The position numbers were made by a program, and so were the translations under genes. A stretch of DNA of 23,378 nt from Halomonas halophila. GTDB lineage: Bacteria > Pseudomonadota > Gammaproteobacteria > Pseudomonadales > Halomonadaceae. The notes under the pieces are model-generated. The model ran no database searches. It was not told where the DNA came from and saw only the letters and a program-made list of their open reading frames with translations. How positions within the stretch are numbered: position 1 is the stretch's first letter; every line of letters starts with the position of its first letter. Below, one piece after another: positions 1 to 9,032 of this stretch. Where the stretch lies: assembly GCA_002433675.1 (NCBI GenBank), contig DJIP01000273.1, positions 1 through 23,378 on the forward strand, in the 5' to 3' direction.

Positions 1-798
1 GGCTACCTCGGTCTCGGCCAGCCCCTCGATCCAGTGGCCAACCACCGGAATGCCGTGGGCGAGAATACCACCACCGACCAGGAACATCGCCAGGGTGCCG
101 AAGATCGACAGCCCCTTCATCAATAGCGGTGCGCCCTTGAGCAGTCCTCGCCCCAGGGCCTGTGCCAGTCCACCGTCTTTCTGCGTCAGGTAAAGTCCCA
201 GGTCGTCGAGCTTGACCAGTCCCGCCACCAGGCCGTAGACGCCCACGGTAATCAGCAGGCCGATGGCCACCAGCACCGCGATCTGCTGACTCAGGGGGGC
301 AGCGCTGACGGTACCCAGCGCGATGACGATGATCTCCGCCGAGAGGATGAAGTCGGTGCGGATGGCGCCCTTGATCTTGTCGCGTTCAAAGGCCTTCATG
401 TCGGTCTCGCCGTCGGCCAGGGCCGCCAGACGCGCCTGGCGCTCCTTCTCGGCGTCTTCCTTGTGCAGGAACTTGTGGGCCAGCTTTTCTGCGCCCTCGA
501 AGCACAGAAAGGCCCCGCCAAGCATCAACAGCACCGTTACCAGCCAGGGCACAAAGGCGCTGATCAACAGCGCGCCGGGAATGAGGAAACACTTGTTGAA
601 CAGCGACCCCTTGGCCACCGCCCACACCACCGGCAGCTCGCGATCCGCCGCCACGCCGGTAACCTGCTGGGCATTGAGCGCCAGATCGTCGCCAAGGACG
701 CCGGCGGTCTTCTTGGCCGCCACCTTGGTCATCACCGAGACATCGTCGAGCAGGGTGGCGATGTCGTCGATCAGGGTTAACAGACTACTTCCAGCCAC
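1..798 (-). CDS. DUF808 (YedI-like) inner-membrane protein, 3' end cut by window
   Basis: Integral membrane protein of the DUF808 family (E. coli YedI type); the biochemical role of the family is unknown. Seen: 266 codons open to the window edge; family members are about 300 residues, so roughly 30-40 C-terminal residues are missing. The N-terminus ([19 protein letters not shown]) is the family's characteristic opening. Hydrophobic segments lie at about 71-103, about 150-200 and near the truncated end, with a charged Lys/Glu-rich stretch at about 105-145 between the first two. The start is a GTG at 798: it is preceded on the minus strand by AAGGAGG with 8-nt spacing, and the only nearby ATG runs into a stop within seven codons. 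It is divergent from the gene at 894. Family assignment is from recognised sequence features. Confidence 0.85.
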   Translation of the reverse strand, partial: MAGSSLLTLIDDIATLLDDVSVMTKVAAKKTAGVLGDDLALNAQQVTGVAADRELPVVWAVAKGSLFNKCFLIPGALLISAFVPWLVTVLLMLGGAFLCFEGAEKLAHKFLHKEDAEKERQARLAALADGETDMKAFERDKIKGAIRTDFILSAEIIVIALGTVSAAPLSQQIAVLVAIGLLITVGVYGLVAGLVKLDDLGLYLTQKDGGLAQALGRGLLKGAPLLMKGLSIFGTLAMFLVGGGILAHGIPVVGHWIEGLAETEVA

Positions 799-893
799 AG
801 GGCATCCCTCCTTGGCCTGGGAAAACTTGGGTAGACTCAGCATAACCGCTCGGCCCCTTCGGCGCCGCAGCAATTGCCCCGGAGGTCTATGCC

Positions 894-1253
894 ATGTCGC
901 AAGCGTCCAATGGAAAGCCAATAGCATCCACGGCCCGTCCGGCATCGACCGACGCCAGGGCACGGCCGTCCGCAGACCTCGCGCCAGACGACTCGGCGAC
1001 TCGCGACCTGGCGCTGCTACTCGAACGCCTGCCCGAGGACTACAGCGAGGTGAGCTACCGGGGGCGCCGCTATGCCATGACCCGACGCACCTTCAATCGA
1101 GGGCGCTCGCTCAAGGTGTTCGCCAGGGAGTTGGGCGGCAACGATGTGGTCAGTCTCAACGGCTACCTGACCGCTCGCGGGTGGCAACTGAAGCCCTGCG
1201 AGATGAGCGAGCACAAGGTGCTCGACTTCCTTGTGCATTGCAAAACCGGCTGA
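894..1253 (+). CDS. Conserved-looking hypothetical protein, 119 aa
   Basis: Function unknown. The start at 894 is supported by GGAGGT seven bases upstream. The first 45 or so residues are Ala/Ser/Pro-rich and look disordered. Residues about 46-119 look folded and resemble small proteins I recall from pseudomonads and halomonads with the pattern [11 protein letters not shown] ... [20 protein letters not shown] ... LKPCEM ... KVLDF. No signal peptide or membrane segment is visible, so it is probably cytoplasmic. It stands alone between the divergent DUF808 gene and the wecB operon. A short inverted repeat at 1273-1288 (CGGGA/TCCCG arms) just after the stop has no T-run and is a poor terminator. 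The homology is from memory. Confidence 0.7.
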   Translation: MSQASNGKPIASTARPASTDARARPSADLAPDDSATRDLALLLERLPEDYSEVSYRGRRYAMTRRTFNRGRSLKVFARELGGNDVVSLNGYLTARGWQLKPCEMSEHKVLDFLVHCKTG

Positions 1254-1488
1254 CTGGCTGGCTGGGTCGTCCCGGGATTCGATTCCCGCCGCCGCCCTCT
1301 CTCCAGGCTCGCCGCCCCCCTCTCTCCCAAGAGTCGCTCCGCCTCTCCCTTACGAGGTGTCGCCCTCTCGCCGCTTTCGGCAAAAAATATCCTTTTGTTG
1401 ACCTGGGTCACCGCGATAGCGTCCAGTTCGCACCGAAGTATGCTGAGATAATCAAAGAATACTTTACTCCGCTCCCATGGGACGCCTC

Positions 1489-2646
1489 ATGCCTGTCGTC
1501 ATGCTCGTTGTTGGAACCCGCCCCGAGGCGATCAAGATGGCCCCGGTCGCCCAGGCGATACAGGCATGCCCGGAACTGTCGCTGCACCTGTGCGCCAGCG
1601 GCCAGCACGACGAGATGCTGTTTCAGGCGCTGTCGCTGTTCGACCTCACACCAGACAGCAACCTGGCGGTGATGAGACCAGCCCAGACCCTCAACGGCCT
1701 GATGCAGGCCATGATCCAGGCGCTCGACCAGGTCATCTCGCGGGTATCACCCGACCTGGTGATGGTCCATGGCGACACCGCCACCTGCTTCGCCGCGAGC
1801 CTTGCGGCCTTCCACCGCCAGGTCCCGGTGGCCCACGTGGAAGCCGGCCTGCGTACCGGCAATATCGATTCGCCCTGGCCGGAAGAGGCGTATCGCAGCA
1901 TGGTCGCGCGGATCGCGAGGCGCCACTACGCCCCCACCGAGTCGGCACGCCAAAACCTGCTGCGCGAACAGGTTGCGCCAGATTCCATCCTGGTAACCGG
2001 CAATACCGTCATCGACGCCCTGACCTGGATGAAAAACCGCCTGGACCGCCACGGCTATCGCCCGGCCGCAACATCGCCGCTTGCCGCGCTGCGCGAAGAC
2101 GCCAGGCTGGTGCTGATCACCGGCCACCGCAGGGAAAACCACGGCGATGGCATCCGTACCATCTGCACCGCCATCGCTGCCCTCGCCGCTCGCTACCCGG
2201 ACGTCGATCTGGTCTACCCGGTCCACCTCAACCCGGCAATCAAGGACGTCGTCGAATACGCCCTGGCGGGCATCCCCAACGTACTGCTGGTGCCACCCCA
2301 GGACTATCGCGACTTCGTCTGGCTGATGGGCCGTGCCAGCCTGATCCTCACCGACTCCGGCGGCATCCAGGAAGAAGCACCGTCGCTGGGTGTCCCGGTG
2401 CTGGTGATGCGCGAGCACACCGAGCGCAGCGATGCCCTGAACGCCGGTACCGTCATGCTTACCGGCAGTGACAGCAACGCCATCGTGACCGCCTCGGCGC
2501 GCCTGCTCGATGATGACAAGGCGCGCCGACGCATGGCCGCGATCCCCAACCCCTACGGTAGCGGCAACGCCGCCAGGCGGATCATCGATGACCTGACACA
2601 GTGGCTCATGCGGGCCCACGAGGCGTGCGAGGCTGGCAATGCCTGA
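1489..2646 (+). CDS. wecB: UDP-N-acetylglucosamine 2-epimerase (non-hydrolysing), WecB
   Basis: Interconverts UDP-GlcNAc and UDP-ManNAc in the cytoplasm. Seen: the family signature VVGTRPEAIKMAPV near the N-terminus, VHGDT (Asp96), HVEAGLRT (Glu118), PWPEEAYRS (Glu132/133), TGHRREN (His213), and LTDSGGIQEEAPSLGVPVL in the UDP-binding C-terminal half. With the start at 1489 the residues fall within one position of the catalytic set known for E. coli WecB (Asp95, Glu117, Glu131, His213). A GGGA six bases upstream also favours 1489 over the ATG at 1477, which has no ribosome-binding site. Length is 385 aa, normal for the family. The usual Asn of the PEExNR motif is Tyr here. The 3' end overlaps nfrB by 8 bp, and the product is the expected sugar donor for NfrB. 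The 235-bp upstream region is AT-richer near 1440-1465, but I found no convincing promoter. Confidence 0.93.
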   Translation: MPVVMLVVGTRPEAIKMAPVAQAIQACPELSLHLCASGQHDEMLFQALSLFDLTPDSNLAVMRPAQTLNGLMQAMIQALDQVISRVSPDLVMVHGDTATCFAASLAAFHRQVPVAHVEAGLRTGNIDSPWPEEAYRSMVARIARRHYAPTESARQNLLREQVAPDSILVTGNTVIDALTWMKNRLDRHGYRPAATSPLAALREDARLVLITGHRRENHGDGIRTICTAIAALAARYPDVDLVYPVHLNPAIKDVVEYALAGIPNVLLVPPQDYRDFVWLMGRASLILTDSGGIQEEAPSLGVPVLVMREHTERSDALNAGTVMLTGSDSNAIVTASARLLDDDKARRRMAAIPNPYGSGNAARRIIDDLTQWLMRAHEACEAGNA

Positions 2647-4831
2647 GCTGTCCCCCGAACTCTCACTGTGGCTAGTCGATGTCGTCACCCATGTGCTGTT
2701 CGCGCTGAAACACATCGCCATCGTGCTTTGCCTGTTGATGCTGGCCATGGGTATCGATGACCTGTTTCTCGACCTGGTCTACTGGACCCGGCGCAGCTGG
2801 CGCTTCTGGTCGATCTATCGCGACCACCCCAGGGCCGACGAAGAGCGCCTGTACCAGGCTAGCGAAAAACCGCTGGCGGTCATGGTTCCGGCCTGGCAGG
2901 AGGTGGGGGTGGTCGGCCAGATGGCCCAGCTCATGGCCAGCACCATGGACTACGAGAACTACCAGATCTTCGTCGGCACCTACCCCAACGACCTCGAGAC
3001 CCAGGCCGAGGTGGACGCGGTCAGCCGAGCCTTCAGCAACGTGCACAAGGTGGTCACGGTACGCCCCGGCCCGACCAGCAAGGCCGACTGCCTCAACAAC
3101 ATCATCGAGGCCATCGCTCGCTTCGAGAAGGCCGCCGGGATCGAGTTTGCCGGTTGCATCCTGCACGACGCTGAAGACGTGATCTCGCCGATGGAGCTTA
3201 GGCTCTACAACTACCTGCTGCCCGACAAGGACCTGATCCAGGTCCCGGTCTACCCCTTCAGGCCAAGCTGGTATCAGCTCTCCGGCGGCCACTACATCGA
3301 TGAATTCGCCGAATATCACGGCAAGGACGTGCTGATTCGCGAGGCCATGTGCGGCCAGGTCCCCAGCGCCGGGGTCGGCACCTGCTTCAGTCGTCGCGCG
3401 CTGACCCACCTGAGGCAGCTCAATGACGGTATCACCTTCGACATCTGGAGCCTGACCGAGGACTACGACATCGGGTTTCGCCTGCACGAAAGCGGACTGT
3501 CATGCGTCTTTGTACGCTACAGCGTGGAGCGCGACGAGTTGTCGCCACGACGCGAGCACGCCGCCGGACAGTCGCTGCGCGACAGCAAGGTGATCTGTGT
3601 ACGCGAGCACTTCCCCACCGCGCTGGACGCCGTCGTACGCCAGAAGTCCCGCTGGATCACCGGGATCGTCTTCCAGGGCTACCAGCATCTTGGCTGGAGC
3701 CGCACCAACTGGCGCCTCAACTACTTTCTGTGGCGCGACCGTCGCGGTCTGGTGGCCTATCCCCTGGCCCTGGTCGTCACCCTGCTGTTGATGGTGTTGG
3801 CGGGGTTGTGGCTATACGCCGCGCTGTCGCCACAGGCCTGGCACTTTCAGACCATCCTGGACGGCTGGCTTTTGGAGAGCCTGCTCACCATCAACGGCAT
3901 ACTGCTGGCCAACCGAGCGTTCCAAGGTTTCTATTTCGTCAAGATCTACTATGGCTGGCGCCAGGGCCTGCTGTCCTTTCCTCGAATGCTGTGGAGCAAC
4001 CTGGTCAACTTTCTGGCCAACGTGCGGGCCTGGAAGCTGTTCTTCACCCGAGCGCGCCACCGCACCTTCGCCTGGGACAAGACCACCCACGATTTTCCTC
4101 AGATCGACGATGCCGTGCAGGTCTCTCTCGAATCCCTGTTGATCGAGGACGGCGTTGCCACCGCCGACGATATCGAGCGTCTCGGCGCAGAGGTCGGAGC
4201 GGGTCGACTCCCCCGGGAGCTCATTACGCGTGGCCTGACCTCCGGCGCGACGCTGGCCGGGCTTGAAGCCAGGCGTCGGGGGCTCGCCAGCGTCGAGATA
4301 CATCCTCTGGCGCTGTCACCCGCACTGATCGACTCCCTGCCCCAGCATGTGGCGCTGCGCTATGCTGCGCTGCCCATCGGAGAGGCCGGGGACGCCCTGA
4401 TCATCGCCACAGAGACCGCCTTGAGTCCGGTCGCCATCGGCGCCATCGGCCGTCGTATCAATCGTCCTGTAGAGCAGCGTCTGGTACCGATCGGACGCGT
4501 CACCCTTGGCCTGCGCTACTGGTACCTGGGAGAGCTTGGCGACGATGATCGGGGGCGGCTGCTTGAACTGGATGCAGACGCCGACGCCGCGCACCTGGAC
4601 GCGTACTGCTGCCACCAGTACCTGCTGGGTGAACTGCTGCTGGAGCAGGGGCTGATCACACCCGCCCTGTTTGGTCAGGCCATGATCGACTTCGATCCAG
4701 AGCAAGGCCGTCTGGGCGACTTTCTCGTCGCGCGCGGGATGATCGATTCCAACGATCTGGAGCGAGCGCTCGCGCTCCAGGCGGACCACCACCGACTGGC
4801 GAGCCGCAGTCTCGAGGATCGGGTGACATGA
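2639..4831 (+). CDS. nfrB: NfrB-like glycosyltransferase with C-terminal c-di-GMP-binding MshEN domain
   Basis: Inner-membrane polysaccharide synthase related to E. coli NfrB (phage N4 adsorption protein B). Domains seen: hydrophobic N-terminal segment about 10-48; GT2 catalytic domain about 75-345 with HDAED (176-180), the TEDYD acceptor motif (273-277) and QKSRW (335-339, the QxxRW motif of processive synthases); membrane helices about 371-396 and 410-470; then a GspE/MshEN-type region about 495-730. At the C-terminus two 24-residue MshEN motifs lie at 662-685 and 691-714 with exactly five residues between them, the spacing described for the c-di-GMP-binding MshEN domain. The second has a full RLGDFLVARG...Q; the first has Leu instead of the leading Arg. 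The start overlaps the wecB stop and the stop overlaps the nfrA ATG (ATGA), implying translational coupling. Expected activity is c-di-GMP-stimulated transfer from UDP-ManNAc; the substrate is inferred from context. Confidence 0.9.
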   Translation: MPELSPELSLWLVDVVTHVLFALKHIAIVLCLLMLAMGIDDLFLDLVYWTRRSWRFWSIYRDHPRADEERLYQASEKPLAVMVPAWQEVGVVGQMAQLMASTMDYENYQIFVGTYPNDLETQAEVDAVSRAFSNVHKVVTVRPGPTSKADCLNNIIEAIARFEKAAGIEFAGCILHDAEDVISPMELRLYNYLLPDKDLIQVPVYPFRPSWYQLSGGHYIDEFAEYHGKDVLIREAMCGQVPSAGVGTCFSRRALTHLRQLNDGITFDIWSLTEDYDIGFRLHESGLSCVFVRYSVERDELSPRREHAAGQSLRDSKVICVREHFPTALDAVVRQKSRWITGIVFQGYQHLGWSRTNWRLNYFLWRDRRGLVAYPLALVVTLLLMVLAGLWLYAALSPQAWHFQTILDGWLLESLLTINGILLANRAFQGFYFVKIYYGWRQGLLSFPRMLWSNLVNFLANVRAWKLFFTRARHRTFAWDKTTHDFPQIDDAVQVSLESLLIEDGVATADDIERLGAEVGAGRLPRELITRGLTSGATLAGLEARRRGLASVEIHPLALSPALIDSLPQHVALRYAALPIGEAGDALIIATETALSPVAIGAIGRRINRPVEQRLVPIGRVTLGLRYWYLGELGDDDRGRLLELDADADAAHLDAYCCHQYLLGELLLEQGLITPALFGQAMIDFDPEQGRLGDFLVARGMIDSNDLERALALQADHHRLASRSLEDRVT

Positions 4832-7800
4832 AGGGCAGGACGCTGTCGCTATTGATCGTCTTTTCGCTGGCTCAGGTCATGGTCCAGGCTCCAGCCTGGG
4901 GACTCAGCGAATTCGAGGAGTTTCGCAGCTACCCCTATCTCGACAAGGCCTACCGGGCAGCTGAAGATCGCGACTGGGCGGAGGTCCAACGGCTGATGGA
5001 ACACCTGATCGGCCAGGTGCCCGAAAACGTCGAGGCCTATCGCCTGCTGGCCCAGGCACTGGAGAAGCAGGGCAACCTGGAGGGGGCCGTAGCGGCGCTG
5101 GGAGCGCTGGACGCCAACGTGGCGGCGGTGCAGATCAATACCCTGCGCCAGGCCTGGATCGCCGACGGCCGCGCCAGCGAGGACAAGCTTGCGCTATGGC
5201 TCAGCGAGACGTCGGGCAGTGCCCGGGCAGACCTGTGGAGCGCCCAGGCTGAATATCTTCGCATGACCCGCGGCGCCCAGGCGGCGCTGAACTGGCTTGC
5301 CACGGTGCCCGCCAGGCAGGATGCCCTCGCCCTGGATCGCTACCGTGCCGCCCTGGCCGAACAGGTGCAGGAATGGAATGGCGTGATCGATGCGCTGGTG
5401 CCCCACGCCATGGAAGATGCGCTGAACGACGACGACTGGCGACGCCTGGCCATCGCCATGATCCAGACCGATAACGCGAATGGCATCAATGCCCTGGTGG
5501 AGAGACTGCCGGAGGGTGACATTCGCAACTTCGTGCTGCGAGCCGGTGCCGACCGCGCCATCGCCCTCGGCTACTCCGGGATCGCCCAGCGCTGGCTGGC
5601 CACCCTGCAGCAGACGGTGCCGCTGGACGACAACGAAGCCCGCAAGCTGCTGCAGACCTCGATCGCCGTGGGTGATACCGGCAAGGTACGCCAACTGGCC
5701 AGCCGCGAGAACATGGACTGTCTGACGCTGACAGGCTGGCTTGCCGATCAAGGTGATCCCGAGACCTTGAGTACCTTCGCCGAGTGCGATGCACAAGAGG
5801 ATCCGGAACGCTGGCTGATACTTGCCGATCGCCTCGACGCCATCGAATTGCTGGAAACCACAGCCCTGCCGGACGCCTGGCACCAGCGCCGCGACCAGAT
5901 CCTGCTGAATCGCTATCGCGCCAACGCGATGAACGACAAGGCGCTACGCTTGCTGTCTCGTCGGCCCCCGACGCCGGCGAACCTGCGCGATCGCGCCGAG
6001 CTGACCCAGCGGCTGGGACGCCCCGAGGCCGCCGAGCTTTGGAAACAGCACTATCATCAAACCGGCGATTCCGGCTCGCTCGAGCAGGCAAGCTACCTGT
6101 ACCTGACGTCACAGCGGCCCCTGGCGGCCCGACGACTGCTGGAGCAAGCGCTTGAACGTGCCCCCGAGCGGCTATCGGCGACCTCACTGGCGCGACTGGC
6201 CCAGCTTTACGCCGACACCGACGACAATGCCGGCGTCCCCGATTCAACGCTGAAAGCGCTGGTGCGCCAGCCGCGACTGGCCGATACCGAGCGCAACAAC
6301 CTGCTTGAACAGCTTGCCCGCCACGATCGTTGCCCTGTCGTACGCAGCCTCGTCGACGCGGACTCGCCGCCCTGGGCCGCCCTCGGCATCTGCTCGCAAG
6401 ACAGGCCCGCCCAGGCCGCCAGGTACTTCCAGCGGGCGCTGACCCAGCTCACCCAGCGCCAGTCAGAAGATGGCGCGGCGACGGCTGCAATGACGCAGCC
6501 AGAGATCCTGGCCCGCAAGCGACTGGCCTTCGCGCTGTTTGCCGCCGGCGACCCCGGCGCCGCCTGGCATCAGTGGCAGGCGTTCGAACGTGACGGCGCC
6601 AGCGACGGCGAACTCGACCAGTCAGACCGCCTGGCCGGCGCGCGCAGCGCCCTGGCTAGCGGCGACGCCGAGGGTGCCTGGCGCTGGTGGCCCGAGGATA
6701 GCGCAAGCCCCGAGGCCACCCTGCTCGGCGCACGCATCGCCCAGGCACGCCAAGACGAGCCTGGCGCCGTGGCGCTGGCCCGGCGCGCAGTAACAACCGC
6801 TGGCGGCGAAAACACCACCGACGCCGCCATCCTGGAAGGCGCAAGCCAAGTGGCCCGCCAGGCCGGTGACGCCTCCCTGTCACGCCACTGGCTCACCCAG
6901 GCTCTGGCCGCCTCGCCGGACTCTCCAAGACTTGCTCGGGAGCTGGGTCTGACGCTCGCCGCGACCGAGGAAGAAGGCACCCGACCGGAGGCCATTGCGC
7001 TGCTGGAGCGCGCCCGACCTGCCTATCCCGAGGACTATGTCAGCGCCGCCACCCTGGGGAACCTTTACGCCTCCGTCGGTGACAACGCCCGCTCCATGAC
7101 GCGCATCGAGGACGCCATCGACCTGCAGCCCATCGATCTGGCGGTGGGAGAAGAAAGCCCCGAGGCCATGGCCGAGCGCCGCGACCGGCTTCGTCGGGCC
7201 CACGAGACGCTGACGCGACGCGACCGTATCACCCTGACCAGCAGCTGGTCGCCGACCAGCCCGACACCGGGGATAAGCAGTGGCCCCTCGGATCAGGGCG
7301 ACGACGATAGCGACGACAGCGGACACGATATCAACACCCAGGTGGTTCAGTGGGACCACGCCCTGGGCCACGACCCGATCCATCAGGGACGCCAGCTGGC
7401 CGGCTATGTCCGGACCATTCTCGGCGGCGATGATCGTGACGACTACGGGCGAGGACGCTCCCTGGGCCTGGGGCTACGGACAAAGCCGTTGGCCAGCCAC
7501 AACGTGAACCTGTACGCCGAGATGTTCGCCGAGTCCCAGAAAAACGATGACGAGCACACCGACTACAATCTGCTGCTGAGGGCCAGCGGCTCCTTTCTGG
7601 ATCAGGACGACTACAGCAGCGAATGGCGAGCGAACCAGGATCAGTGGAACGAGCGCTCGCTCTACCTCGACGCCGCCTGGTGGACCCAGCGTGGCGATGT
7701 CCAGCTGTTCGGCCGCTACCGCCAGGGCCGCACCTTCAAGCTGCCGACCGATACCGCCCAGACGCTGATGCCCTACGCCAGCATCCAGGCCACCAGCCAC

Positions 7801-7989
7801 GACACCACCGACTGGGACGAGGACGTGCGTCTCGCCGCCGGACTGCGCTGGGAGCTGTGGTACGACGACGATCACTACAACGCCTTTCGCCGCAAGTTGA
7901 GCCTTTCCACCGAGTACCAGCAGTCCCTGGGGGGCAACCTCTACCAGGATCGCGACGGTTGGATGATCCAGCTGGAGCTGAGCCTGTGA
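4828..7989 (+). CDS. nfrA: NfrA-like outer-membrane exopolysaccharide exporter (TPR plus beta-barrel)
   Basis: Outer-membrane partner of NfrB, homologous in layout to E. coli NfrA, the phage N4 receptor. Length is 1053 aa against about 990 in E. coli. Seen: signal peptide about 1-25 (MKGRTLSLLIVFSLAQVM followed by APAWG); the NfrA-like stretch SYPYLDKAYRAAEDRDW at about residue 33; a long helical TPR-like region to about 790 rich in Ala/Leu/Arg/Glu; an acidic linker at about 815-840 with a run of Asp residues; and a C-terminal region with alternating aromatic and polar residues ending WMIQLELSL, as expected for a barrel. The periplasmic TPR part should receive the glycan and the barrel should pass it outside. 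The ATG overlaps the nfrB stop by 4 bp. The acidic linker fits a salt-adapted host. Assignment rests on gene order, architecture and recalled family similarity. Confidence 0.87.
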   Translation: MKGRTLSLLIVFSLAQVMVQAPAWGLSEFEEFRSYPYLDKAYRAAEDRDWAEVQRLMEHLIGQVPENVEAYRLLAQALEKQGNLEGAVAALGALDANVAAVQINTLRQAWIADGRASEDKLALWLSETSGSARADLWSAQAEYLRMTRGAQAALNWLATVPARQDALALDRYRAALAEQVQEWNGVIDALVPHAMEDALNDDDWRRLAIAMIQTDNANGINALVERLPEGDIRNFVLRAGADRAIALGYSGIAQRWLATLQQTVPLDDNEARKLLQTSIAVGDTGKVRQLASRENMDCLTLTGWLADQGDPETLSTFAECDAQEDPERWLILADRLDAIELLETTALPDAWHQRRDQILLNRYRANAMNDKALRLLSRRPPTPANLRDRAELTQRLGRPEAAELWKQHYHQTGDSGSLEQASYLYLTSQRPLAARRLLEQALERAPERLSATSLARLAQLYADTDDNAGVPDSTLKALVRQPRLADTERNNLLEQLARHDRCPVVRSLVDADSPPWAALGICSQDRPAQAARYFQRALTQLTQRQSEDGAATAAMTQPEILARKRLAFALFAAGDPGAAWHQWQAFERDGASDGELDQSDRLAGARSALASGDAEGAWRWWPEDSASPEATLLGARIAQARQDEPGAVALARRAVTTAGGENTTDAAILEGASQVARQAGDASLSRHWLTQALAASPDSPRLARELGLTLAATEEEGTRPEAIALLERARPAYPEDYVSAATLGNLYASVGDNARSMTRIEDAIDLQPIDLAVGEESPEAMAERRDRLRRAHETLTRRDRITLTSSWSPTSPTPGISSGPSDQGDDDSDDSGHDINTQVVQWDHALGHDPIHQGRQLAGYVRTILGGDDRDDYGRGRSLGLGLRTKPLASHNVNLYAEMFAESQKNDDEHTDYNLLLRASGSFLDQDDYSSEWRANQDQWNERSLYLDAAWWTQRGDVQLFGRYRQGRTFKLPTDTAQTLMPYASIQATSHDTTDWDEDVRLAAGLRWELWYDDDHYNAFRRKLSLSTEYQQSLGGNLYQDRDGWMIQLELSL

Positions 7990-8032
7990 CGCCCCTCAGG
8001 TATTGTGGTGACAGGACACCCAGGGAGCCATG

Positions 8033-8956
8033 ATGCCCGCCCCATTCGCCAACGCTGTTACGCCACTCGCCCTGACAGCGGTCCTTGCCGTACCCGTGGT
8101 GACGATCGCTGCCGCTGACGATAGCCCCCTGACCGAAGCCGCCGAGGCCTATCGCAGTGAAACGCTGTTCTACCAGCCCCAGAATCGCGACGCGACGCTT
8201 AACCAGCACCAGTGGCAGGCGCTGTGGCAGCGCGCCCGCGAGAACGGCGTCGACACCTTGATCGTGCAGTGGACCCAGTACGGCGAGGAAACCTTCGGCG
8301 GCGCCGAGGGATGGCTGGCCAGGGCCCTGGTCGACGCTGAACGCCAGGGACTCGGGCTGATTCTCGGTCTCTACCAGGACCCCGAGTACTACGACACCCT
8401 GCCCGACAACGCCCGCTTCAGCCACTACTGGTACCAGCAGTTGGCCCAGGCAGGTGATCTGCAACAGCAAATACAACAGCAATGGCCGCTGTCCCCGGAG
8501 GGCTGGTATCTGCCGGCCGAGCTCGATGACTGGCTGTTTCATGATCCTGGCGTACGCCAGGAACTGACGCGCCAGCTGACCAGCGCCAGCCAGCAACTGG
8601 CGGGGCCACTGCACCTGAGCATGTTCGGCGGAGGCTTTGTGACACCACAGGTCTACTCGGCCTGGGCCGAGGACATCGCTGATAGCGGCTGGCAGGTATG
8701 GTGGCAGGACGACGAAGGCGCCCGAAACCTGGAGCCGTTCATGCGCCAGGCGTACCGGGATGCCCTGAGCTGTCGCATCGGTGTCGTTCGCGAAGCCTTC
8801 GCCCGCACCAGCGCGACCCAATCCGCCTTCCAGGCAAGCCCAGCGACCCCACGCCAACGCAGCAACGACTGCCATCCCGACGCGGTCTTTTCGCTGCGCT
8901 ACATGCCTTGGGCAGAGGAGCTGCACCAAGGCCCACCTGGTGCTCTCGCTCAATAA
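8033..8956 (+). CDS. ybcH: DUF4434 periplasmic protein, YbcH-like
   Basis: Exported protein of the DUF4434 family, whose members are predicted to have a glycoside-hydrolase-like TIM-barrel fold; in E. coli ybcH sits beside nfrA. Seen: hydrophobic signal peptide about 1-28, then ETLFYQPQNRDATLNQHQWQ (43-62), DTLIVQWTQYGEE (74-86), LILGLYQDPEYYD (109-121) and GWYLPAELDDW (157-167), a typical strand/loop series of the family with candidate acidic catalytic residues. It begins 43 bp after the nfrA stop. Of two adjacent ATGs (8030 and 8033) the second has the better distance (5 nt) from AGGGAG. Near the C-terminus two Cys (SCRIGV and NDCHP) could form a disulfide. A plausible role is trimming or modifying the Nfr glycan in the periplasm; this is inference. 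Confidence 0.82.
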   Translation: MPAPFANAVTPLALTAVLAVPVVTIAAADDSPLTEAAEAYRSETLFYQPQNRDATLNQHQWQALWQRARENGVDTLIVQWTQYGEETFGGAEGWLARALVDAERQGLGLILGLYQDPEYYDTLPDNARFSHYWYQQLAQAGDLQQQIQQQWPLSPEGWYLPAELDDWLFHDPGVRQELTRQLTSASQQLAGPLHLSMFGGGFVTPQVYSAWAEDIADSGWQVWWQDDEGARNLEPFMRQAYRDALSCRIGVVREAFARTSATQSAFQASPATPRQRSNDCHPDAVFSLRYMPWAEELHQGPPGALAQ

Positions 8957-8978
8957 AAAACCCCACCGATAGGTGGGG
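8955..8978 (-). terminator. Rho-independent terminator of the ast operon
   Basis: Perfect 7-bp stem CCCCACC/GGTGGGG with loop GATA on the plus strand (8961-8978), preceded by six A. Read on the minus strand this is a hairpin followed by TTTTTT, 55 bp after the astB stop. There is no T-run in the plus direction, so it serves the ast operon. It abuts the convergent ybcH stop codon (8954-8956). Confidence 0.85.
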
Positions 8979-9032
8979 TCGAATCGACAAACAGCAACCA
9001 GGATACGCGTGTCCATTTGAGCCCATCGCGGC

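Noticed and set aside
1273..1288. GGGATTCGATTCCC resembling a tRNA T-arm
   Set aside because: The stem would contain an A/C mismatch at its closing pair and no acceptor, D or anticodon arm precedes it; probably a chance inverted repeat.
1398..1452. TTGACC and GATAAT as a promoter for the nfr operon
   Set aside because: The two hexamers are about 43 bp apart and no suitable partner lies at 16-18 bp from either, so no promoter was called.
323..1672. 449-codon open frame on the plus strand
   Set aside because: It crosses the DUF808 gene antisense, the hypothetical gene and the start of wecB in wrong frames; the Arg/Ser/Pro-rich composition is typical of a shadow frame.
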